NCBI GenBank assembly: GCA_002452295.1
Contig: DKEX01000135.1
Span: forward strand, 18,483-29,426
From: Firmicutes bacterium UBA6811
Lineage (GTDB): Bacteria; Bacillota; SHA-98; UBA4971
Direction: 5' to 3'
DNA: 10,944 nucleotides
The notes under the pieces were generated by a model. It was not told the origin of the DNA. It worked only from the letters and a program-made list of their open reading frames with translations, and searched no databases. The position numbers were made by a program, and so were the translations under genes. This document shows, piece after piece, positions 6,340 through 10,944 of this stretch. The stretch's first letter is position 1, and every line of letters begins with the position of its first letter.

Positions 6340-6382
6340 GCTGCTGGTCTCGCGGTGTCGAGCTGCTGGGCTCGCGGTGTCG
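6340..6382. repeat. Tandem pair of near-identical 21-nt units
   Basis: Two 21-nt units, 6340-6360 and 6362-6382, differ at one base (T versus G at unit position 9) and are separated by a single base, giving a 22-nt period. Each reads GCTGCTGG then TCTCGCGGTGTCG or GCTCGCGGTGTCG. The period equals about two helical turns, which would present both copies on one DNA face. Confidence 0.85.
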
Positions 6383-6425
6383 CACTCGGGGACGGTGCCC
6401 CAGGCGGGGCGCGCTTCACCGAAAC

Positions 6426-6449
6426 CCGGCCCTTCTGGCCAGTGGCCGG
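6426..6449 (-). terminator. Hairpin downstream of nagZ, weak terminator candidate
   Basis: CCGGCC and GGCCGG form a 6-bp stem around a 12-nt loop that itself contains CTGGCCAG. It starts about 67 nt after the nagZ stop. Only a short GTTTC follows on the minus strand, so strong intrinsic termination is doubtful. Confidence 0.3.
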
Positions 6450-6515
6450 ATTTCGACTCCCTCGTGCAATCACCGCCAACCTCTCCCAGAGTCGGGACCA
6501 TGTCTGCATCCTCAC

Positions 6516-8291
6516 TCAGAGCCTGTGCCCGACCGGGTAGAGCCCGGGGATCTGCACCGGAAGCCTCGCGGTCGGCTTGACCCTGCCAAGGAGCACGTCG
6601 GCAAGGGCCTCCATGGTCGCACTCGACGTGTTGAACGCTGCGAGATAGGTGCCTACCTGGCCGTACTTCACAAGGTCATACGGCTCGCGCAGGGCGACCG
6701 CTATCACCTGCCGGCCCTTCGCGGCAACGCTCGACACGAGTGCCGCCTGCCCTGCGCCCGCCGAGGACCACGCCCTGTGGGTCAGGATGATGATGGTGTC
6801 ATACGCCTGGGCCTGCGCGGTAATCCGGTCGCGCCGGGCAGCATCGGGGTTTGCCGGCATCGACACCACGTCCACGGTCTTCAGGACGGGTCTCAAGTAG
6901 CTCGCAAGGCTCGTGGACTCGCCCGACTCGTCCTCAACCTGCGTGAGCGCCCCTACCTCCGGGAATACCACCAGGACCTTGCCGGCGGACCTCGTGCTCA
7001 GCGGGACGAGTCCCTTAGCATCCCTCACGAGACAGATGGCCCGACGCGCGGCGTCCACAGCAAGATCTCGGTCCACATCGGACCCGACGAGCGTCTTCGC
7101 GCTCTTGGCGTCCACCAGGGGCGAAGCGAGGATGCCGCGCCTTTCCTTGACCGAGAGGATCCTGCGCACCGACTCGTCAACGCGTGCCATCGGGATCTTA
7201 CCAGACCGCGCGGCCTGGACCAGCGCTTCCGCCACGCGAACCGCGTCCTGCCAGTCTTTCGGCCACCCAATGAGGACCATGTCGGCCCCGGCGTTCACGG
7301 CCATCACGGCGGCCTCTTCCAGGCCGAAGTTCTTCACTATCGCGCCCATCTCCATCGCGTCGGTCACGATGAGCCCCCGGAAGCCCATCTCATCCCGGAG
7401 GAGCCCCGTAAGGACGGCGCGCGAGAGGGTGGCCGGCATCCCTGGCTTCGGCTCGAACGCCGGAAACGTGACGTGCGCGGTCATGATGGCGTCCACACCG
7501 GCGTCGACCGCGGCCTGGAAGGGCCGAAGCTCGACAGCCTTCAGCCTCTTCTTGTCGTGCGGCACGGTGGGCAGGTCGATGTGCGAGTCGAGCGAGGTAT
7601 CGCCGTGCCCCGGGAAATGCTTGGCCGTGGCGCACACGCCTTCGTTCTGGAAGCCCTGGATCATCGCCGCCCCGAGGCGGGCGACCGCATCCGGCGATTC
7701 GCCGAATGACCGGATCCCGATGACGGGGTTTGATGGGTTGCTGTTGACGTCGACCACCGGCGCGAAGTTCATGTTGATCCCGCACGCCCGAAGCTCGCGC
7801 GCCGTGGCCTCTGCAACCTCGCGCGCAAGCTCGGCGTCGCCCGCCGCGCCCAGGCCCATGTTCCCCGGGAACGGCGTCGCCCCGGGAAGCCTCGTGACGT
7901 ACCCGCCCTCCTGGTCAGCGGCCACGAAGAGCGGAACCCCGGCGCCCGATGAAGTCGCCATCTTTTGTAGTTCGTTCACGAGGTACGCCGTCTGAAACGG
8001 ATCCGAGAGATTCCGTGAGAACAGGATGACCCCGCCGACATGCCATTTCTCGACGAGGGTCCGCACCTCAACCTCGGGAAGCTTGCCGGGGAACCCGGCC
8101 ATGACCATCTGACCGATCTTCTGCTCGAGGCTCATGCGCGAAAGCAGGGCTTCCGCGCGGCCCTCTCCACTTGCGGTTGTTGCGCTCATCCCCAGCCCTC
8201 CTGTCACCACCAGGATACACAGGATACAGATGCATGTAGTCGCGAGGGGTTGTACTATCATCTGAACCAGTCGTCCCGCGGTTCGCCTCAC
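6516..8291 (-). CDS. nagZ: Secreted beta-N-acetylhexosaminidase, glycoside hydrolase family 3
   Basis: A 591-residue GH3 enzyme that cleaves non-reducing GlcNAc from muropeptides. Residues 1-40 form an export signal: MRRTAGR, a hydrophobic run at about 11-33, and a small-residue cleavage region near MSATTAS. The TIM-barrel domain follows, with AADQEGG (125-131), KHFPGHGDTSLDSH (224-237), whose D235 and H237 are the acid/base dyad of NagZ enzymes, and VTDAMEM with nucleophile D311. A C-terminal alpha/beta domain (about 410-590) is present, as in the two-domain B. subtilis enzyme and unlike the short Gram-negative form. The start is GTG at 8291 because GGAGG sits 9 nt upstream; the in-frame GTG at 8300 abuts that site and is unlikely. 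It heads the minus-strand recycling cluster. A role on other beta-GlcNAc glycans is possible. Confidence 0.93.
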   Translation of the reverse strand: MRRTAGRLVQMIVQPLATTCICILCILVVTGGLGMSATTASGEGRAEALLSRMSLEQKIGQMVMAGFPGKLPEVEVRTLVEKWHVGGVILFSRNLSDPFQTAYLVNELQKMATSSGAGVPLFVAADQEGGYVTRLPGATPFPGNMGLGAAGDAELAREVAEATARELRACGINMNFAPVVDVNSNPSNPVIGIRSFGESPDAVARLGAAMIQGFQNEGVCATAKHFPGHGDTSLDSHIDLPTVPHDKKRLKAVELRPFQAAVDAGVDAIMTAHVTFPAFEPKPGMPATLSRAVLTGLLRDEMGFRGLIVTDAMEMGAIVKNFGLEEAAVMAVNAGADMVLIGWPKDWQDAVRVAEALVQAARSGKIPMARVDESVRRILSVKERRGILASPLVDAKSAKTLVGSDVDRDLAVDAARRAICLVRDAKGLVPLSTRSAGKVLVVFPEVGALTQVEDESGESTSLASYLRPVLKTVDVVSMPANPDAARRDRITAQAQAYDTIIILTHRAWSSAGAGQAALVSSVAAKGRQVIAVALREPYDLVKYGQVGTYLAAFNTSSATMEALADVLLGRVKPTARLPVQIPGLYPVGHRL

Positions 8292-8531
8292 CAGGATCAC
8301 CCTCCGTGCCAGCGACTTGGGTTGAGTCCTCCGAGTTGGTTATTCGCCCTTTCGTCCCCGAACCCTTCTTTGGACTGGAAACCCAGGCTGGGAATTTCTC
8401 ACGAGCCACTTTTTGTGGAGGAATTACAGGGCAAGCCTCGAATAATGATCATGTGAGCGCAGCCAGGGCAACGCGGGGAGCGCGGCCGCATCCAGGGAGA
8501 GAGCCCTGACACCGCGTGCGGCGATATGGGA

Positions 8532-8547
8532 AGATGTCTAGACATCT
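8532..8547. promoter_or_regulatory. Perfect 16-bp palindrome, candidate GntR/HutC-type operator
   Basis: AGATGTCTAGACATCT is perfectly self-complementary. Its core GTCTAGAC fits the GTMTAKAC consensus described for operators of HutC-subfamily GntR regulators, and the window encodes one such regulator at 5470-6213. The site is almost equidistant (about 240 nt) from the nagZ and NHL-Yip1 starts, so it could serve either or both genes. Confidence 0.55.
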
Positions 8548-8567
8548 GCACCAGCCTGGGCAGGCGA

Positions 8568-8612
8568 CTGGGGCTATCCGGGCAGGTTTTCGACATGTCG
8601 ACGCAGCCCCAG
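8568..8612 (+). promoter_or_regulatory. Stem enclosing a second palindrome (TCGACATGTCGA)
   Basis: CTGGGGCT (8568-8575) pairs with AGCCCCAG (8605-8612). Inside the 29-nt loop lies the perfect 12-bp palindrome TCGACATGTCGA (8590-8601). As DNA this may be a protein site; as RNA it would form a branched hairpin in the leader of the NHL-Yip1 gene. Confidence 0.4.
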
Positions 8613-8617
8613 GAACC

Positions 8618-8680
8618 CGGGGTGCCCTCGAAACACCCCGCCCCAGGCACCGTCCGCGGGCTGCACGCCGCAGGCCCCGC
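8618..8680 (+). promoter_or_regulatory. Two further GC-rich hairpins upstream of the NHL-Yip1 gene
   Basis: CGGGGTG (8618-8624) pairs with CACCCCG (8634-8640) across a 9-nt loop. GCGGG-CTGC (8656-8664) pairs with GCAG and CCCGC (8670-8680) with a 2-nt bulge. Neither is followed by a T-run, so a regulatory RNA structure fits better than terminators. No known riboswitch class was recognised. Confidence 0.3.
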
Positions 8681-8707
8681 GAACCGACCCATGGAGGATC
8701 GACACCG

Positions 8708-8797
8708 ATGCCCGGACTTACACCCGGGGCGACTCGACCGGCTGACACGAGAACGCGAGAAGCAGGAGACGTGAGGCTGGCATGGGCAGGAGGCTGA
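8708..8797 (+). CDS. Possible short leader ORF overlapping the NHL-Yip1 start
   Basis: A 29-codon frame from ATG preceded by GGAGG 10 nt upstream, reading MPGLTPGATRPADTRTREAG then DVRLAWAGG. Its stop falls 16 nt inside the following gene, an arrangement that could couple translation. There is no homology signal and no codon-run typical of attenuation; it may be chance in high-GC DNA. Confidence 0.25.
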   Translation: MPGLTPGATRPADTRTREAGDVRLAWAGG

Positions 8798-10884
8798 CGG
8801 GCAATCTGAGGTTCCTCATTGCCACGGCGGTCGCGGGGCTCGCCGTCCTTGCCCTGGCCATCCCCGCGTTTGGCCAGCGTTTCTCCTTCATCCCCGAGGG
8901 GGAGGATCGCATCCCATGTCCACAGGGTTATGTATACGAGCGGGAGATCTCAACTGTGGATCTCTCGTCTCCGGAAGACCTCTTCATCGACGCTCGGGGA
9001 CGACTCTACGTGGCGGACACCGGCAACAACCGCATAGCCAGGATGGACGCTTCGGGCGCCCTGCTCGAGGAGATCCGCGGTCCCGCGGCCGGGCGGATGC
9101 TGTCGGCCCCGCAGGGCGTGTTCGTGACCGGTGACGGCACGATCTACGTGGCCGATACCGGAAACTACCGCATCGTGGTCTTCGGCCCTGACGGCAGCAC
9201 CAGGCTGGTCATCGAGCGCCCAAGGTCTCACCTCTTCCGGGGCGAGATGGCGTTCACCCCGACGAAACTGGTGGTCGACAGGCGCGGGTTCATCTATGCC
9301 ACGAACAAGGACGACTACCGTGGCATCCTCGTGTTCGACGGTGAGGGCAAGTTCCGGGGGTTCTTCGGCTCGAACCCGGTGGGCTTCAACTGGCGCGCCC
9401 TCTTCATAAGGCTCTTCGCCACGAAGGCCCAGAAGGAACGGATCGCAAGGGACCTCCCGCCGCCCCATTCCAATGTCACCATCGACGACCAGGGTTACAT
9501 ATACTCATCCACGTACTACGACACCAAGAACCAGATAAAGAAGCTCAGCCCCGCCGGTGTCGACGTGTACAACAAGGGCCTGGTCATCAGATATGGCGAG
9601 CGAAGGCGCGCCGGGAACCCCGCGTTCGTGGACGTCGCCGTGGACGACCAGGGCATCATCTCAGCGCTCGACTCAGGCACAGGGCAGGTCTACCAGTACG
9701 ACCAGGACCGGCACCTCCTGCTCCTCTTCGGGACGAAGGGCGACGGGAAAAGCCAGTTCAAGCAACCTTCCAGCATCTTCGTGGACAGCGCCCGCAAGAT
9801 ATACGTGCTGGACAAGGACATCGGCGTCATCAAGGTCTTCAGGCCCACCCACTTCGCCACGCTCGTCCACACCGCAAGCCAGCTCTACTACGACGGACGC
9901 TATGCGGACGCAGAGGCGCCGTGGCGCGAGGTCATCCGGCTCAACTCCAACTACTCCCTCGCGCACACCGGCATAGGCAAGGCAGCGCTCAAGCGCGGGG
10001 ACCTCGAGACGGCCATGGCGCACTTCCGCTACGCGAAAGACTACCTCGGTTACTCCTCGGCCTTTGCGAAGCTGAGGTACAGGTACCTTCGCGAGCACTT
10101 CGGGTCGTTCATGGGATGGGTCGGGATCCTCATCGCCCTCTTCGTGGCCGCCAGGTGGGCCATCGGGCGCGTGATGGCGCGCCCGCGCGAGAAGTCGGGC
10201 TGGGTCGCAAGGTTCATACAGCTCACGTTCAACATGATCACCAGCCCGTTCGAGACGTTTCTCGCGCTCAAAGCCGAGGCGCCCGTGGCCATGGCCCTCG
10301 TCATGGTGGGCCTCGCCGTCGCGGCGCGCGTCTTCACCTTGAGGGTCACGGGATTCCAGCTTGCCCAGGCGAACCTCTTCGAAGCCCTCTCGCGGCTGAG
10401 CCGCTACCAGTGGACGTTCACCGGGTTTTACCTCGGCCACCTGGACCCGGCCGAGATATCCATCGTGGCGGAGGCCGTCAAGGTGCTGCTCCCCTGGGCG
10501 CTCTGGGTCATCGCCAACTACGGCGTGAGCACCATCCACGGCGGCGAGGGCTTCTTCCGCGACATCCTGGTTGGGAGCGCCTTCTCGATGGCACCCTACG
10601 TGGTTTTCGCGCCGCCCCTCGCCCTTCTGACGAACGTCGGCTCCTGGGATGAGCGCGGCCTGTTCGTGGCGCTGTGGTGGGTCATCGCGCTCTGGGTCGT
10701 GTTCCTCGTGTTCAACCAGGTGAGGGTGATGCACAACTATGAGTTCAGGGAGGCATGCTGGGTATCGCTCGTCACGATATTCGGGATGTTGGTCCTGATA
10801 GGGGCGGGCGGCCTCGCCTACTCTCTCACGGGCCAGATGGTGACCTTCGCCCGCGAGGTGGCGGTGGAGCTGTCGATCAGGTAA
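8782..10884 (+). CDS. NHL beta-propeller / TPR / Yip1-domain membrane protein
   Basis: A 700-residue protein. Residues 1-31 are a signal peptide or anchor (MGRRLTGNLR, then a hydrophobic run ending IPAFGQ). NHL-type propeller repeats follow over about 58-354, with clear copies at LYVADTGNNRIARMDASG (75-92) and IYVADTGNYRIVVFGPDG (121-138), then more diverged ones. A TPR-like pair spans about 361-423 (YYDGRYADAEAPWREVIRLN, then ALKRGDLETAMAHFRYAKDY). A transmembrane helix lies at 442-462. The C-terminal Yip1-like domain has about five helices between 478 and 685. The propeller is therefore probably outside the cell and the Yip1 part in the membrane. The exact job is unknown; Yip1/NHL proteins of this kind are often reported beside ABC transport genes. 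ATG start with GAGG 5 nt upstream. It is divergent from nagZ. Confidence 0.82.
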   Translation: MGRRLTGNLRFLIATAVAGLAVLALAIPAFGQRFSFIPEGEDRIPCPQGYVYEREISTVDLSSPEDLFIDARGRLYVADTGNNRIARMDASGALLEEIRGPAAGRMLSAPQGVFVTGDGTIYVADTGNYRIVVFGPDGSTRLVIERPRSHLFRGEMAFTPTKLVVDRRGFIYATNKDDYRGILVFDGEGKFRGFFGSNPVGFNWRALFIRLFATKAQKERIARDLPPPHSNVTIDDQGYIYSSTYYDTKNQIKKLSPAGVDVYNKGLVIRYGERRRAGNPAFVDVAVDDQGIISALDSGTGQVYQYDQDRHLLLLFGTKGDGKSQFKQPSSIFVDSARKIYVLDKDIGVIKVFRPTHFATLVHTASQLYYDGRYADAEAPWREVIRLNSNYSLAHTGIGKAALKRGDLETAMAHFRYAKDYLGYSSAFAKLRYRYLREHFGSFMGWVGILIALFVAARWAIGRVMARPREKSGWVARFIQLTFNMITSPFETFLALKAEAPVAMALVMVGLAVAARVFTLRVTGFQLAQANLFEALSRLSRYQWTFTGFYLGHLDPAEISIVAEAVKVLLPWALWVIANYGVSTIHGGEGFFRDILVGSAFSMAPYVVFAPPLALLTNVGSWDERGLFVALWWVIALWVVFLVFNQVRVMHNYEFREACWVSLVTIFGMLVLIGAGGLAYSLTGQMVTFAREVAVELSIR

Positions 10885-10899
10885 GCAGGAAGGTTCCCA

Positions 10900-10944
10900 T
10901 TGCGGTCTCGCACATCCGCTATCCGTGTGCGGCTTTCGCGCAGG
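10900..10944 (+). CDS. Probable start of the next gene (first 15 codons)
   Basis: A TTG codon at 10900 has AGGAAGG 6 nt upstream and opens an uninterrupted frame to the window edge, reading MRSRTSAIRVRLSRR. The arginine-rich beginning would suit the cytosolic end of a membrane protein. It begins 15 nt after the NHL-Yip1 stop, so it is likely in the same operon. Only 15 codons are visible, so identity is unknown. Confidence 0.4.
   Translation, partial: MRSRTSAIRVRLSRR

Larger units (their letters stand above)
6214..6515. other. 302-nt intergenic region between nagZ and gntR, repeat-rich
   Basis: No convincing gene was found. The stretch contains a terminator-like hairpin near the nagZ end (6426-6449), a 22-nt-period tandem repeat (6340-6382), a 14-nt tandem repeat (6261-6288) and CATGACGAG copies next to the gntR start. 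A promoter for gntR could be here but no -35/-10 pair is clear, so whether gntR is co-transcribed with nagZ is open. Confidence 0.6.
8292..8781. other. 490-nt divergent intergenic region with palindromes and hairpins
   Basis: This separates nagZ (minus) from the NHL-Yip1 gene (plus). It carries two perfect palindromes (8532-8547, 8590-8601), stem-loops at 8568-8612, 8618-8640 and 8656-8680, an ATGATCAT palindrome (8445-8452), a CCCAG-G-CTGGG inverted repeat (8382-8392) and a possible 29-codon leader ORF (8708-8797). No confident -35/-10 pair was found in either direction. Confidence 0.6.

Noticed and set aside
6261..6382. A CRISPR array in the nagZ-gntR gap
   Set aside because: The direct repeats are adjacent with no 25-40 nt unique spacers and there are only two copies of each.
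6222..6515. A 97-codon minus-strand frame starting with GTG right after the nagZ stop
   Set aside because: There is no properly spaced ribosome site, the composition is Arg/Ala/Pro-rich noise, and it runs through direct repeats; treated as non-coding.
6525..7995. Long plus-strand frames of 394 and 360 codons across nagZ
   Set aside because: They are antisense to a GH3 gene with intact catalytic motifs, and have no recognisable domain.
8410..8452. TTGTGG ... AATAAT as a promoter toward the NHL-Yip1 gene
   Set aside because: The spacer is about 22 nt, too long for a housekeeping promoter.
8399..8748. Minus-strand frames of 97 and 99 codons in the nagZ/NHL-Yip1 intergenic region
   Set aside because: They cross the palindromes and hairpins, show no domain and have no convincing ribosome site.

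Overview
The window is high-GC DNA with very tight gene packing. It shows strong Shine-Dalgarno sequences (GGAGGTGAT and similar), many GTG and TTG starts, and one textbook TTGACA-N17-TATAAT promoter. The gene families are a DUF1540 cysteine protein, an AbrB/SpoVT-type swapped-hairpin protein, a GntR-UTRA regulator, a two-domain secreted NagZ and an NHL-TPR-Yip1 membrane protein. Together these suggest a GC-rich member of the Bacillota (Firmicutes), perhaps a thermophilic or Limnochordia-like lineage. This placement is inference from gene content and signals; no rRNA or marker gene is present.

Layout. Positions 1-1101 (minus strand): a consensus promoter drives speE (spermidine synthase), followed 18 nt later by a Fur-family regulator that runs off the left edge. 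Positions 1254-1514 (minus): a small DUF1540 protein. Positions 1844-2047 (plus): an AbrB-like DNA-binding protein that converges on, and overlaps by 7 nt, a YjjX-type inosine/xanthosine triphosphatase (2041-2712, minus). Positions 2937-8291 (minus): a four-gene cluster in transcription order nagZ (secreted beta-N-acetylhexosaminidase), gntR-UTRA regulator, AmiE-like serine hydrolase, anmK (anhydro-MurNAc kinase). Positions 8292-8781: a 490-nt divergent intergenic region rich in palindromes and hairpins. Positions 8782-10884 (plus): a 700-residue NHL-propeller/TPR/Yip1 membrane protein, followed by the probable first codons of another plus-strand gene.

How it fits together. The 2937-8291 cluster reads as a peptidoglycan-recycling operon. 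NagZ removes GlcNAc from muropeptides, the serine hydrolase is a good candidate for the N-acetylmuramyl-L-alanine amidase step, AnmK phosphorylates anhydro-MurNAc, and the GntR/HutC-type regulator probably senses an amino-sugar phosphate. A perfect 16-bp palindrome at 8532-8547 carries the core GTCTAGAC, which fits the HutC-subfamily operator consensus (GTMTAKAC). It lies midway between the nagZ start and the divergent NHL-Yip1 gene, so the regulator may control both directions. That link is the most testable new idea here. I did not find a clearly unprecedented system; the less ordinary material is in the non-coding regions and in the NHL-TPR-Yip1 protein.
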